DNA of 64,000 bases from the NCBI RefSeq assembly GCF_964204645.1, contig NC_134025.1, positions 17,822,001-17,886,000 on the forward strand, given 5' to 3'. Source of the DNA: Tubulanus polymorphus. Its lineage: Eukaryota > Nemertea > Palaeonemertea > Tubulaniformes > Tubulanidae. This document shows, one piece after another, positions 1 through 12,120 of the stretch. The notes beneath the pieces are model-generated. The model saw only the letters and a program-made list of their open reading frames with translations. It made no database searches and was not told where the DNA came from. The stretch's first letter is position 1, and each line of letters starts with the position of its first letter. The position numbers were made by a program, and so were the translations under genes.

Positions 1-1085
1 TGAGTCCAAGTACCTTCACTTTAACCGATTTCTCAGCAACACCATCTCGTTCCGCTCGTTCCATTACTTCTGGACAATTACTACTCCATGATCGTAAATT
101 AAAACCACCTTTCTTCAATAACTGACGAGAATGTTCTTAAAAATCTGTCATAGATGACTGCTCATTCATCGAGATTATGACATTATCCACGTATATATTC
201 TTAGCAATCAAATCAGTGATTGATGACGTATTCAGCTGTAAATGTTTAAGGACTGTAGCATTAAGAATGAACGGCGAGCACGTTGCTCCAAACAATACCG
301 CGCAAAATCTGAATGTCACCAAATTACTTCCTGGATTTTTTGGATCTTCTAACCAGAGAAAACGTGTCATATCTCTATCCTGTTCTGCCAGAAGGATGAA
401 TAGAAAAGCTTTTTCCAAGTCTGAGACCGCAGCATATCTCCCGATTCTAAAACGCAATAACATTCCGACAATATCATTGTGTAGAGGGGGTCCCGATTCC
501 AGAGAGTCATTCAAGCTTATGGATGAATTTGTCTTACAGCTACAATCAAAGACAATACGGAGCGGTGTTGTACTAGAGTCTTTTATCACGGCATGATGTG
601 GTAAATAATTACATGATCCATCAGTTGGTGCTGCGTCTGGAACTCGTTCTATAAATCCTCTTCTTTCTTGTTCTGTTATTAGACCAGCATAAGTCTCTAA
701 CATTGAATTGCTAACCAATCGTTTTATAGTCGACATAGTCCGTGCACGACACATTGTAAAATTGTCATTCAATGGCGGGTGGTCACTCTTCCATTGTAGA
801 CGCGCAACATATTTACTGTCGGTAAATTTAATCGACTCAGCACAGTACTCCTCCATAGAAACTGACTCACACTTCGATGCATCAGGACTTTCAATCCCTA
901 TAGATTCCAATTCCCATAGTCTTTTCATATTGAGTTTATCGTCGGTACTGTCAACCAATGTGTCTAGCATTGTCACCATTGACGCGGACGAATGACTACT
1001 ATATGCTTCGCTGATCGGACCCGACAATAAATAACCAATTTTCGAATTAACTGCCACGGGATAATTTTCACTCGATCCTCTGATT
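1..1085 (-). pseudogene. BEL/Pao reverse transcriptase, continues outside window
   Basis: RNA-directed DNA polymerase of the element. The linker NSKIGYLLSGP, typical of BEL/Pao pol, is followed by RT motifs: HHAVIKDSSTTPLRIVFDCS, SLNDSLESGPPLHNDI, the motif-A region AVSDLEKAF, and FGATCSPFILNATV. The catalytic box reads YVDNVIIS, where most RTs have YVDD, so the second catalytic Asp appears as Asn. An in-frame TAA at 137-139 interrupts the gene, after which the same frame continues (LLKKGGFNLRSWSSN) to position 1. With the stop and the Asn in the catalytic box it is almost certainly inactive. Confidence 0.85.
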
Positions 1086-1515
1086 ATCTCATTATATCAT
1101 CAACAATATTGTAGTAATAATCCGATCCGATTAGTACAGTGATGTTGAATAAATCAGTATCATCAACGGGATGCGCTAATGTCAAATTTTCCAAATGAGA
1201 AAATTCTTTAGTAATTTTAGACATATTCTTTATCGGTGCTGCAATTTCCGGAACGACAAGTAACTCCATCTCAAAAACTTCTTCACCTCTGCATATCAAC
1301 CTTAGTTTAACCACAGGAAGAAGACGTACATCACTTGCCGACTGAGACCCAAAACTAGCCAATTGTAACAGATCTTCACGCTCAGTAACAAGTTGAAGTT
1401 CTTCAGCCAACGAATCTTGAATAAAACTTCTTTGAGACCCATCATCTAATAAAATATTAGCTTTTGTTCTAATTCCCGATACAGCATTTTCAACTTGCGA
1501 AACAGCAGTTTTCAG
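1086..1515 (-). pseudogene. BEL/Pao retropepsin (aspartic protease)
   Basis: Protease that would cleave the Gag-Pol polyprotein. It lies in the gag frame just after the stop at 1516. The catalytic motif reads LLDDGSQRSF, matching the BEL/Pao form of the D-S/T-G active site with Asp in place of Ser. The conserved end motif VLIGSDYYYNIV is seen near 1100-1135. The frame then closes at about 1084 and the RT continues in another frame, so a small indel separates them. Identification rests on the motif and on the gag-protease-RT order. Confidence 0.75.
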
Positions 1516-2946
1516 TTATCCTCCTTGTAGTGTAGCATTACAGTAATTTCCAGAGACAGCAACAGCAACATTCCTAGATACGGTTGGGGCATCAATATTC
1601 TGAATTACATCTACCTGGCTAGAATCAGCATTATCATGGACCGCAGCAGAGACCTGACTTTGACTTTGACCTTGACCTTGACCATTTTGTAATGACGAAT
1701 CTGGTACTCTTGGGTTTTGAACACCTGCCAAATCTGAACTCGAACCCTGTCCTCCAGTCTGTGCTTGTCCTCGTGACTGACTTCCGGTACAAATACTAGT
1801 GTGATGTCTTCCAACATGGCATTTTTTACATTTGATTCTTGACGGACACTGACGTGACTGATGACTCGAAATTAAGCAGTTAAAACAAAGACCAAGTTGT
1901 TTTATTCGATTTTTCCTCGCTTCGACGGTTACGAATTGAATACAGTTGGTAGCTTTATGTCCAGCTGAACAATAGTGACACTTCAAAGGACCAATCTGGC
2001 ATCGAATACCTGCAGAACCAACGACCATTGTGGAAATTTCTTCGGGCTTTGTGCCAGGTTGGTAACCAGCTCCCATGACAAAAACCTCATTTTCCAGCCC
2101 ACTAATAACCTCGCTTAAGCTATATTCACGGTCACCATATTTTCTCGCTAGGTTACGTTGTACTTCACTGGGCAACTTGTCCATAACAATAGGGACCAAT
2201 ATACCGCCGAAATAATCGTCGTCTTTACCGTATGTTCTCAATGTACGCATATACGAGCCCAATTTATCGGAAAATTTACGGAGACAAATATAAGTATATA
2301 AAGGCTTTTCCAAATCAATCACGGCACGCATATATGCCTTTGTAACTACGTGTGGCTGTCCGAATCGACTTTTCAAAATTGTACAGGCTTCCTTATAAGC
2401 ATTTTCTGTTATTGGCAAACCAGCAATAGCGTCAGCTGCTTCTCCAATGAGCTGGGCTTTCAAATAAGTGAATTTCTGAACATTAGTCATCATGGTGGAC
2501 GAGTTTACAGCGCTGTCAAAGCTATCCCAAAAGCCAGACCATTCTAGTATTTTTCCAGAAAATTTGGGTAGAATTAATTTTGGTAGATTTACCTTTCTAG
2601 CGTTGTCAGAATTCCTAGATAGTCCTGAATTTCCTTGTCCTGAATTTCCAAGAGGCCAATCGATGAGTTTTGATTCCACTTTTCGCAAATCCAATTTTTT
2701 TGACAGAATATCCTCCTCCGCTCCTTCGAAAAATGCTGCGAACTGATCATCGGTCGACAATTCACATATCCTTTAATTCAATTCCTCAATTTTAGCTAAT
2801 GTTCCTCGAACGCTTTCCAAAATGATGCAGATTTCTTGCGATTTAGTATAATCAGATGTAGCGATTAATGCGTTAATCTTCGTAATTTGATTATCGTAAT
2901 GCCCCCGGTGGGCGTCCCTAGATCGCACGATCGTATCCCTGCTCAT
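1516..2946 (-). pseudogene. BEL/Pao gag (DUF1759-like domain plus CCHC knuckles)
   Basis: Structural Gag protein that would assemble the retrotransposon particle. The ATG at 2946 opens MSRDTIVRSRDAHRGHYD. After an in-frame TAA at 2773-2775 the same frame resumes with a DUF1759-type domain (LPKLILPKFSGKILEWSGFW and LIGEAADAIAGL). C-terminal cysteine/histidine clusters follow (CHYCSAGHKATNC, CFNCLISSHQSRQC, CKKCHVGRHHTSIC), which are nucleic-acid-binding knuckles. A Gln/Gly/Ser-rich tail follows, and the frame ends at TAA 1516-1518. The protease continues in the same frame after this stop, so the stop could be a decay mutation or a natural suppression site. I favour decay because other breaks exist. 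Confidence 0.8.
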
Positions 2947-2970
2947 TTTTCCAAGCTCAAGAGGAACCAA

Positions 2971-4193
2971 AATGTCGATATTTCCTCGATATATACAACT
3001 ACATTTTTATAGTACGAGAACACCGTTTATTCTGCCTAATCCCGCCAACCCCGGTGAGCGTTGGAGCATGGAAAATATATAAAAGTTAATCTACCGTTCC
3101 AATGACTAAATCATATCTCCAACATTTGCCGTATCTATTTCATGTAGAAACTTCTACGAGCTCTGCCAGTTAGAAAGAACCCGATTCTATTTCATGTTGA
3201 AATTGATCACGTGACCAACCCCTTCTCTGAAAACGACACAAACTCGTGGGATTCGAGACCACTGACACCATTATCAAAACCTACGTCTTAACCACCTAAG
3301 CCACGAAGGATTGATATAGAGGCCTTTATTTCATAAGCTATAGTTTTGGTTGAGTAGTCAATTAATCATTGTGTATTATCTGCGACATGAATCTCATTTG
3401 ATATTGTTTTTAATAAACATGAAATATATATTTATTCTTATTCTTATTGATTTATTAACTACATTCACATTTTTTATTCATAACTTGTGGATTAATTCAA
3501 TAAAGTTTAATCACCTAATCATAACTACATTGAATAACTATAACGATATTTAATTATTTTTATTTTGGCACAATTATACTAATATGATTATGATAAGTAT
3601 AATCATTTGATTATTCTATCAAAATTAGGCCTATGTTTAAGTTTGATCACCTAGTCATAACTTTTCTAACGATATTATATTCATAAATATATCAGGGATT
3701 AATGATTCACGTTTAATCACCTGATCATTTTTTTTCAGTAGGATTGCACTTAATCTTATACAGCTTTTTTAGAGTATTAAATGGGGATATACATTTCAAT
3801 ACAATTATTAGGCTAGAATTATTGGATTGTTTTATCATAATTATATCTAAAGTTTGATTTCCTAATCATAACTATATTAGGGAGTCATTTAATCAAGTTT
3901 GATCACAATTTCATTTCACCCTAAATTATCATGGAAAAATCTTCGAGCAATGATAGTTTTCAGTAGGCATCAATCTTCAACAAGTCAGTGTATATGAAAT
4001 GAGGATTTACATTTCAACCGTAAGGCTGGTACGACGAGTATGTGATATATGTCTCGGTCGATTGACCGGGTTCTATAATGATGTCACATTTCTACGTGAA
4101 TAGAACGCGAATACGCGGTTCTATATCGCGTAGAAATGTGGCCTCGTTTTCTAACAATACATTGAATACTATCGTCGCATACTGACCAGCAAC
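2971..4193. other. Non-coding AT-rich interval with a scattered motif and a hairpin
   Basis: No gene is seen. From about 3500 to 3910 a motif like GTTTGATCACCTAATCATAA recurs about five times at irregular spacing. At 4086-4142 an imperfect inverted repeat (CACATTTCTACG paired with CGTAGAAATGTG, centred on GCGAATACGCG) lies just upstream of the P-loop pseudogene. The BEL 5' LTR may lie in the first few hundred bases. Confidence 0.5.
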
Positions 4194-4849
4194 ATGTCGA
4201 CGAGTAGACGTACGTTCAGTAGGGAAAGTATTAAAAAGATATATAAAACTGCATATTCTATTAAAGTACCATGGTCAGATATATTATCGCCAGAAATATA
4301 TCAATGGATAACCATAATACAGAAAGCCTACAATATTCCAATGGAGATACTGATCACTAGTATTTGCTCAATGGCAGCCGCACTTACCGGTCCAACAACT
4401 ACGATTACAGCTGGCACCTACCAATCACCAATGAATGTTTATCTAATCACAGTGAGTGATCCCGGAGGTGGCAAGTCCATGGCTTACCAGAAGATAATAT
4501 TGCCGGGAATGAGGTTTTACATCAGTGTGGTTTCTAAAAAATTACAGCCTCGAAACATACACTACCGCCGGCATTCATCATCACCAAGCTACCAATAAAG
4601 GATATGGCATTATAGTTAGCGATGAAGGAACAAGAATACTTCAACAGATAAACTCGAAACAAAACAAGGGAGAATCTGAAAGGAGCTTATTATGTAAAAT
4701 GTGGGGAGGGCTTGGTGATGCCAGCACTTTGTCAACGGGGGTAAGGGGATTCGAAAGAATGGCACTATGTATGCAGGTGATGATTCAAATAGACCCACTG
4801 ATACACGAATTGGATAACATGATTAATATCAACGATGGCTTCCTGGATG

Positions 4850-4924
<75 letters not shown>

Positions 4925-5091
4925 CATCCATAGATATTCAGAGATATACTGACAAGTTCTTCAATACAGACGGAGTCTCACACGTAATTCTGGAACTTAC
5001 TAAAACACACCACCCGCACATCGAGATAATATCCCATCGCATCGATTTCGGAGACGAGCCTACACAGAATGATGGCTCCCAAACTCAATAA
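4194..5091 (+). pseudogene. P-loop NTPase-like protein fragment (DUF3987-like), broken
   Basis: The frame opens MSTSRRTFSRES and reaches a clear Walker A motif (VSDPGGGKSMAYQ) after a hydrophobic stretch with the order seen in DUF3987/primase-helicase-like ATPases (MAAALTGPTTTI then PMNVYLITVSDPGGGKS). After a frameshift at about 4530-4590 the coding signal moves to another frame (GYGIIVSDEGTRIL). That frame runs into a (TA)36 tract and its stop, then resumes in phase (ASIDIQRYTDKFFN) to a stop at 5089-5091. I recognise the ATP-binding motif, but the family is only a suggestion. The host or element of origin is unknown. Confidence 0.5.
4851..4922. repeat. (TA)36 microsatellite flanked by an 8-bp inverted repeat
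   Basis: 72 bp of uninterrupted TA. The flanks are TGGATGCT on the left and AGCATCCA on the right, exact reverse complements, so the whole block can fold into one long hairpin. It lies inside the coding signal of the P-loop pseudogene. Confidence 0.95.
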
Positions 5092-5420
5092 ACTCCGAGG
5101 CTCAAACTTATCGAGATTTTTATTTAATCGATGTAATTGTATTTTCAGACATGTAATGTTGACAACAGTGTCAAGACTGGGTCAAGCACCCATTTTGTTT
5201 GTTATTTTTTTGTTACTGAATAAACCAGTATTGGATCTGTTGTCTTGTTTACTGCATCTGTCTGTTCACCCGTTTACCTGCAAAGAATTGGCGGCTTCAG
5301 TGTATGCAAGTTCACCTGTTTACCTCGTGTTGAAACCCTATTTGGCGTATCGTAGACCCGTAAACCTGTTCAACTCTTGTGTTCACTATTTCCCTGCCCC
5401 TCATCAGTGTTTTCCAGTTA

Positions 5421-5702
5421 ACCAGTCCACCTGTAGACTTTGTGTGTCCACCCCCATTTATGTAGTGTATGCCCGTAGACCTGCAAACCTGTTCAACGTG
5501 TGTATCCCATGACATGTCCCCTCGAGCCACATGTCAGTTGACCGGTCAACCTGTAGACCTTGTGTGTCCACCCCCAATTACGTAGTGTAAGCCCGTAGAC
5601 CTGCAAACCTGTTCAACGTGTGTATCTGATGACGTGTGTATCTGATGACATGTCCCCTCGAGACACATGTCAGTTGACCAGTCAACCTGTAGACCTTGTG
5701 TG
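5421..5702. repeat. Minisatellite, unit about 120 bp, just over two copies
   Basis: ACCAGTCCACCTGTAGAC at 5421 recurs in near-identical context at 5541 (120 bp later) and 5677 (136 bp later). The longer spacing comes from a 16-bp local duplication of GTGTATCTGATGAC-type sequence. Degenerate related words (GTAGACCTG, AACCTGTTCAAC) are visible back to about 5270. The open frame at 5069-5512 is made of this repeat and is not called as a gene. Confidence 0.85.
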
Positions 5703-6955
5703 GCGTAGGACTGGTATATATAAAGGCTTAACCTTTGTATGTCATGACTATCATAATTATAGATATATTATACACTCATGCGCATGAATATCTGCACTAT
5801 TTTTGTCGTATACTATACTTGGGCCTGTCCTTCTAGTTTACAAGTCCATGGTGAGTACAATGACAGTAGGCCTACATAATTGACATTAGTTCCCATTTAT
5901 ATTGACCTTTTCACTGCTTACATAAAACAATGAATGATAGAGAAACAGCCTTTTATATTGATATGTCCAGTGGCAAGTGGTACCAATGTGACTATTGTGT
6001 GGAGTTAATTGCAAATTGTAGGGAGGTGTCTGGTCAATGGACTATAGGCCTATGCATAAGCACAGGGCTGCATTCACAAATTGAATTGAAAAAAAATTTA
6101 CGGAGGCAATTTTCAGAATTTAAGGGGGATCATGGAAATTTGAGAGGTAAGCTTAAAATTTTAGGGTATTTAACCCCTTCAATGTGGATTTCCTGTATTT
6201 TAGGGTATTTAAGAAATTTAAGGACCATTCAAAGCAATTGATCATGGTAACAAAATACAGAGATAAGAACGCCAATTTATAAAATCCACGGGTTTTTTTT
6301 TTGAGTTGCACACGCGAACCAGCTGACGGCATAGCCGTCAGCACTCGCGAGCGCCGAAGCGATTTCCGGGAGTTTGGGGGTCTTCCCCCAAGAAAATTTT
6401 AGAAATTAAAAGCGTTTTCCGAGCACTTAGAGCGATCTTGAACCCATGAACGACTATTATATTTTGGAAGGTAATGGCTAGTTCCGATGTGGTACATCCT
6501 CATTCGATGACATTCAGCATCTCATGCATTACGGGTCGAGCCCTGAATTATTGCAGTTAAAACGCGCCGATGAATGCTCACTAAAAAATCATCACCCAGT
6601 AGTTTATAATATCTGAAGGCGTTCGCCACACACGTGTGGCAACAGTAAGTAGGCCTATATACATTACTACTGCTGCCGCACGCACATGCCTGCAACCGAT
6701 CGATAAAATACATACAAACTCATCGTAGTACAAAATCAGGGTTGCAATGAATATGCAATGAAATGCGATACTTTTACGCGACGAAAAGTAAAACAGGCAC
6801 TGAACGCTTTTACGGTTAACCTGAATACCGATCGCACCAGACCAATTGAATGAGATCATCAACCCCCCCATACTTTTACATCATTTTTGGACTATTTGGA
6901 AAATCGATATTTTTCAATACCGAAATCCGCGGATCCGCGGGGAATTCTCATCCCT
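5703..6955. other. Non-coding interval with GC-rich hairpins
   Basis: No gene is recognised. The octamer TAGGCCTA occurs at 5867, 6045 and 6650. Near 6320-6345 there is CTGACGGCATAGCCGTCAG (perfect stem, 3-nt loop). Around 6375-6393 GTTTGGGGGTCTTCCCCCAA forms a second stem. Together they look like the end of a dispersed repeat. Confidence 0.5.
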
Positions 6956-7760
6956 GAAAATATGCCTAGCTACCAATATAATAAGGAAAGTATACTAAGT
7001 TATTGTATTATTCAATGCCCCTTGGTGGCCATATACACGAAGCAATGACCTTGAAACTCACCAATATCATAGAATACGTTATGTACTACAACTTTCCAAT
7101 TGATTGTGCTAACAAAATATGCTTAGGAATCAATAAAATGAGGAAAAACTTTTTTCTGCCTACGAAAGAATACTGATGACACCAAGACGGCCACAAATTG
7201 CGGCATAATTGGCTGATCAAAAATACCTGTCTTGGGTATAAAAGATCCCTTTTCAAAGAATACCCATCATAAATTGCAATGAGAAATGGCAAACCAGTAG
7301 GAAGCTACAGGACTCAGAATTCGGGCCAAAATTGACATTTTTGGGCACAAAAAAGGTCATAGGATGGCTATCTCAAGTCCGATCAACCCAATTTTTCTTA
7401 TGCTGATGGACACTACATCAAGATCATACAAATACATCAAGATCAAGATAATTGATCAAAGCCTCTTCGAAATTTCCCTTTGGTCACAGCTGAGCTAAAA
7501 ATGTGTTAAAAGTTCTGATTTTGGCGAACATCAATGGCTGCAAGTCCGCCATCTTGAATCAAACAGGGCCAATTTTTGGGCTGAAGATGTGTCTAGGGTA
7601 GAGACATGTGTAACCCAAATATCAAGACATTACATTGAAGTGTCTTTAAAACTTCCCAAATAAACTGGATTCCGTTTACAGACGAACGGACCGACGGACA
7701 GACGAACGGAAAGTGAACACATTTGCCCGCTGGGACTTAAGTCCTGAGTGGGCAAAAAAT
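6956..7760 (+). repeat. Dispersed repeat, copy 1, ending in a hairpin
   Basis: Begins AAAATATGCCTAGCTACC and ends with the stem-loop GCCCGCTGGGACTTAAGTCC...GAGTGGGC followed by an A run. A run of GGACGGACG-type words precedes the hairpin. The same structure and order occur in the copy at 10380-11424. A 3' hairpin without terminal inverted repeats is a feature of Helitron/Helentron-type non-autonomous elements, and the tandem core recalls mollusc pearl-type elements. Assignment to either is inference. Confidence 0.6.
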
Positions 7761-8544
7761 TGCCGATTTTGCATAAAGAGGGGGAGTTGAATGAATGATC
7801 CCTTTATGAAAATAACAAAGTATTCATGGTAAGCATTTCTCTTAAAATTGTTATTATCTTAAATTGTTATTATTATTATTATTACTATTATTACTATTAC
7901 TATTTACAGTAAACTCCGCCTAAGTCGGATCAATTCGTATCCGATAATTTCGTCCGACATAGCCGGAATCCGACTAAATATTTTGGAACTCATTTGTTAA
8001 GGACTATGGTTGCTAATATAAGGTTTATTCACTGTAAAAACTGTTATGCAGCAAAAATTGTAAATAAATAATCAAATGTGTACTACTTGAATAAGTTCTA
8101 TATAAGTTAATATCTCAGTTTTTGGTTGTTTGCGGCTTGTATCATCTAGATCGATTGGCCCAATTTAAATCTGTAGCCGGGGAATCCCTAGTCAGCATTC
8201 ACATTTTTTGGGCCTATCCGGGATTCGAACCCACCCATAGAATTCATTAAATGAAAAAAATAAATTGCCCATGGGCAAAGTGTGGTTTACCATGAAAGCT
8301 AGATGTTGTTTGGAATAAGGGCATTGCTTGAAAAATCTTTTTAATTCGTGACTTCAAAGTTCCACAAGTTTATATTGTATTTTATCTTTCTTAAAGAATT
8401 ATTTTGTAGTCAAATAAGACCAAAGATATACATTTGTTTACGGTACACGTCCAAAATTTTGTAGGGTACAGGTAGGCGCGGCAGGGAAACTATTTCATAT
8501 TTTCAAAAAAATATGTTTCACAATATGAAAAAATATTCAAATAA
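7761..8544. other. Non-coding interval with a (TTA)n microsatellite
   Basis: An impure TTATTATTA tract occupies about 7851-7905. At 7915-7985 words of the type TAAGTCGGATCAATT and TCCGACTAAAT suggest a degraded repeat. No coding signal was recognised. Confidence 0.6.
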
Positions 8545-9083
8545 GGCCATCCCAAAATAATTGTCTGTTTGCCGTAACACCGACTCAACTTTTCAGGATG
8601 AGTCGGTAGGTAGGTAGAAATTTATCACCTTTTTACATGGAAACAATATCGCAAAAAATCATCTACGTTGTGCACGAGAAATTTGTCTAATAGCGTAGAT
8701 TTCAAGAATTATTCTAAAATTATAACTTCGTCCAGAGCGTCATCTCTGTGTTAAAAATGAAACAGTACATTGAATATGTGCGTGCTTTTACGTTACCAGC
8801 TTTACAATATAGTCACTATTAGAATGAATGGCAGCTTATTGGAACACTGCCAGTTTCCTGGAAAACTTAAACAAGGCCACAGGTCAAGGCATGTTTTCAC
8901 AGATGCACACTTGAATTCAACCATACCTAAAAGCTCATACACCGGCAGTGGGTCGTCGGTCGGTCGGCCGTTTTTATCCAAAAAAAATTTATTTCAATGA
9001 ATCCCAGAAAAAAGTTTTCACTCGGTACCTTTGAAGTCGGGTCGGTCGGGTTACGGCAAACAGACCATTATTATGGGATGGCC
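8545..9083. mobile_element. PIF/Harbinger-like MITE, 539 bp
   Basis: Terminal inverted repeats of about 33 bp: the left end starts GGCCATCCCAAAATAATTGT and runs to TTGCCGTAAC near 8577; the right end, 9050-9083, is its near-exact reverse complement (GTTACGGCAAACAGACC... GGATGGCC). TAA flanks the element on both sides (8542-8544 and 9084-9086), fitting the TWA target duplication of PIF/Harbinger elements, whose ends also start with G. The interior has GTCGGTCGG-type runs and no transposase, so it would be a non-autonomous copy. Confidence 0.65.
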
Positions 9084-10379
9084 TAAAATTCATATGATGT
9101 CACATATCAGAGGGTGGCTGAATATTGGGTCTTGGAAACCTCTTCCAATTTTGGCCGCGGAAGCTAAAATACCGGCACAGAAGAAATCAGCTATTAGATC
9201 GTTTTAAATCCTGGAATTTACCACTACAATATTCAGACCTCGACAGACCTTATAGTTTGCTGCTTAAGTATTTTCAGGTCATATGAAATTACAATTTATT
9301 ACAAATTCTATCGAACAGAAAACACAGCGTTCATCTTCTGCTACGATTATTCAGCCCATTTTCATGTCAAACGTGCACGCGTTACAGCATCACCCTTAGT
9401 AGTGTACTGTACGAGATGGTCAAACTTTTCCTGTTTGAATATGAGTACAACCAGCACGGTGTTGTCATATCGGGGAATCACAGAACCGAGAATTTTCAAA
9501 AAACACGGAATTTCTTCATTTTCACTATAGGCCTACATAGTAACCTTGTAAACCACGGGATACCCCTTGTTGGGCAAGGCACCGGATGCATGTTTCCATT
9601 ACTGCTACCTGGTAGGCCTATGTGATGATCTATTACTATCATCACTCAACAAATTAACAATACATCCAAAGGAGAAAATGGAGAACCTACGTAGGCAATT
9701 AATCTATCAACATTGACTGCTGACCCGATCACAGTAACTCGTGCATTGGGCCTACACTCAAGGCAGTATGTCGGTTAAGACCGCATCTACGATTTCTGCG
9801 AATGTTACCATTAATAAACCTTTAACTAATTTAATAAATGCTGCATTGTAAAATGGATATAAAACGATGGTTTATTTAGACTGCACTGTTTCACTGGTCG
9901 TATTCAGACAAACTGAAGTATGTTTTTATACTGTCAATAGAAATATCCCAAAATGAACGAGGTCAGATGAAAACAAATACACATTATGCATATTCTGGCT
10001 TTGGATTTTTAATGCATCTCGTGCATGTATATTCTGATTAATGTGAGTGTGGTGTATCTAGAAGAGTTAATAAAAGTTGAATGATATGAAAGATTATATA
10101 TAAAATGGTTTCTTTTTTTAACTCTGTTATTTGTGACGAGAAAGCTGTTACCTAGTTGCTTCTCCTTGTTGATTCCTTGGGTTTAAAAAACCGTATCATT
10201 GATACTAGATGGTGGTTTCTATCAAAATTATTTTTAAGGAATCGCGGTACATAGTTGGTAGTAGCACATATCACGTTTGCAGGCATCTGAAACTATGGTC
10301 GAAACTAGAACGTGCTACTAAGATTGCAACTAGGGGTCCAGGGACACCATGCCCACTTGGGAAGTGGTTTCCAATGCTC
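9084..10379. other. Non-coding interval
   Basis: No gene, RNA or clear repeat is supported. TAGGCCTA occurs at 9528 and 9613. The short open frames here show no recognisable motif. Confidence 0.6.
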
Positions 10380-11424
10380 AACAATATAACAATTTCAAAA
10401 TTCAACGCCCCTGATGACCATACACAAAAACAAATGACCTTGAAACTCACTACAATCATTGAACATGTCAGCAGCTACGATTTTGTAATTGATTGTGATA
10501 ACAAAATATGCCTCGTTACCAATTTAATATGGAAATACTGAGTAATTCTACTCTTAAATGCCCCCTGGTGACCATATGCAAAACCCAATGACCTTGAAAC
10601 TCACCACAATAATAGAACATGTCATGAACTACAACTTTGCAATTGATCATGGTAACAAAATATGCCTAGCTACCAATCTAATAAGGAAATACTAAGTTAT
10701 TCTACTATTCAACACCCCCTGGTGACCATATAGAATAACTAATGTCCTTAAAACTCACCACAATCATAGACAATGTCATGAGCTACAACTGTGATTGTGG
10801 TAACAAAATATGCTTAAGTATCGATATAATGTGGAAAAACTTTTCCCCACCTACGAATGAGTACTGATGATACCAAGATGGCCGCCAATTGTGTCATAAT
10901 TGGCTGATGAAAAATACCTGTCTCAGGTATAAAACATCCCTTCCCAAAGAATACCCATCACAAATTGTAATGAGAAATGGCAAACCAGTAGGAAGCTACA
11001 GGACTCAGAATTTGGGCCAAAATTGACATTTTTGGGCACTAAAAAGGTCATAGGACGGCCATCTTGAGTCCGATCGACCCAATTTTTCATAAGGTGATGG
11101 GCCCTTGGGGGATTCAAATATATACGAAAGATCAAGGTAATTGATTAAAGCGTCTTCAAAATTTCCCTCAAAAAGTGTAAAAAGTGCTGATTTTGGCGAA
11201 CAACAATGGCTGCCAGTCGGCCATCTTGAATCTGACAGGACCAGTTTTTGGGCTGAAGATGTGTCTAGAGTAGATACATGTATAAACCAAATATCAAGAC
11301 GTAACCGTAAAGCGTCTTCTAAACTTCCCTAAATAACTGGATAAAATAACTCGTCTACGGACGGACGACGGACGAAAAGTGAACACAATAGCCCGCTGGG
11401 ACTTAGTCCCAAGTGGGCTAAAAA
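10380..11424 (+). repeat. Dispersed repeat, copy 2, with about three tandem 153-bp core units
   Basis: Shares its body and its 3' hairpin (AGCCCGCTGGGACTTAG... AAGTGGGCT then A run) with the copy at 6956-7760. The core GCCCCCTGGTGACCATA...GACCTTGAAACTCACCACAA...AACAAAATATGCC is repeated about three times (starts near 10407, 10560 and 10714), where copy 1 has one. Expansion of the core in one copy is typical of elements with variable core repeat number. Confidence 0.65.
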
Positions 11425-12120
11425 CGATCAAAACATTTCATGTGGTAGACGCGCAAAATTTCTACAGCCTCCGCACGATTGCAAGGTCACCTTAAGATCT
11501 AACGTTTTTACCACTAGGGAAACGCCAAAAACCAGGAAGCTATGTTCAGATTGTAAACAATTGCTTCAGTCCCAATGAAAATGAAAACAAGTCATTAAAC
11601 GTGGTACAATATGGTCTTTTTTACTGTTTTTTTTTTATTCCTACAATATTATATTCATTATTTCATCATGTTGAGTCGCTTTTCTGATGATTATCTCGGT
11701 TCTTTTGATGGGAAAAATTGAATTTGTGTATGAATTTTTAAAATCAGTCCATTTTATCCTTATCTTCCCGACATTCAACAACAACTTGTGGTCAGTGCAA
11801 TTCGGTGTTAAGTAGGTTTATAGCCAAGACATTATTTAGGCATTCAATTGTCCATAAGTGTGCCTTGGGCCTAGCGCCTGGCGTAAGGTGTGAATTTTTT
11901 ATCATGATTGTTGAAAATGTCTCGGGTCTGGGAACCTTTTTCCTTCCAGCGCGCCATTTTTTTATTTTGTTGGTTTACCTAAATCCTGTTTGGTAAGTAC
12001 TATTGGTCTGAGCTCCCTTGAATCTTTGAGTTGACTTTAATTTCTTACATATCCTGGCACTTTCACCCTATCTCTCAATTCTGTTTCTCTTTATTTTTGC
12101 TCATGTAAAAGATAGTAACA
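11425..12120. other. Non-coding interval
   Basis: No gene recognised. Mixed composition with T-rich runs near 11620-11640 and 11955-11970. Confidence 0.5.

Larger units (their letters stand above)
1..2970 (-). mobile_element. BEL/Pao LTR retrotransposon, 5' half, decayed
   Basis: On the minus strand the order gag, aspartic protease, reverse transcriptase is seen, with the gag domain, CCHC knuckles and RT type of BEL/Pao elements. The pol gene runs off the window at position 1, so RNase H, integrase and the 3' LTR lie outside. The 5' LTR should lie above about 2970, but I could not delimit it and found no convincing primer site. At least three in-frame stops (near 2774, 1517 and 138) and one frameshift (about 1085) show that it is dead. 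Confidence 0.85.

Noticed and set aside
3040-3060. BEL primer-binding site at TTGGCGGGATTAGGC (minus strand)
   Set aside because: Begins with a TGG-like word, but no LTR end could be matched to it.
4851-4923. Poly-(Ile-Tyr) protein segment
   Set aside because: Only the translation of the TA microsatellite; not a real protein domain.
5069-5512. 147-codon open frame
   Set aside because: It lies over the 120-bp minisatellite and its degenerate units; the product is repeat translation without a recognisable domain.
8770-9000. 76-codon open frame
   Set aside because: Lies inside the Harbinger-like MITE; no motif, and the Gly/Ser end comes from GTCGGTCGG runs.
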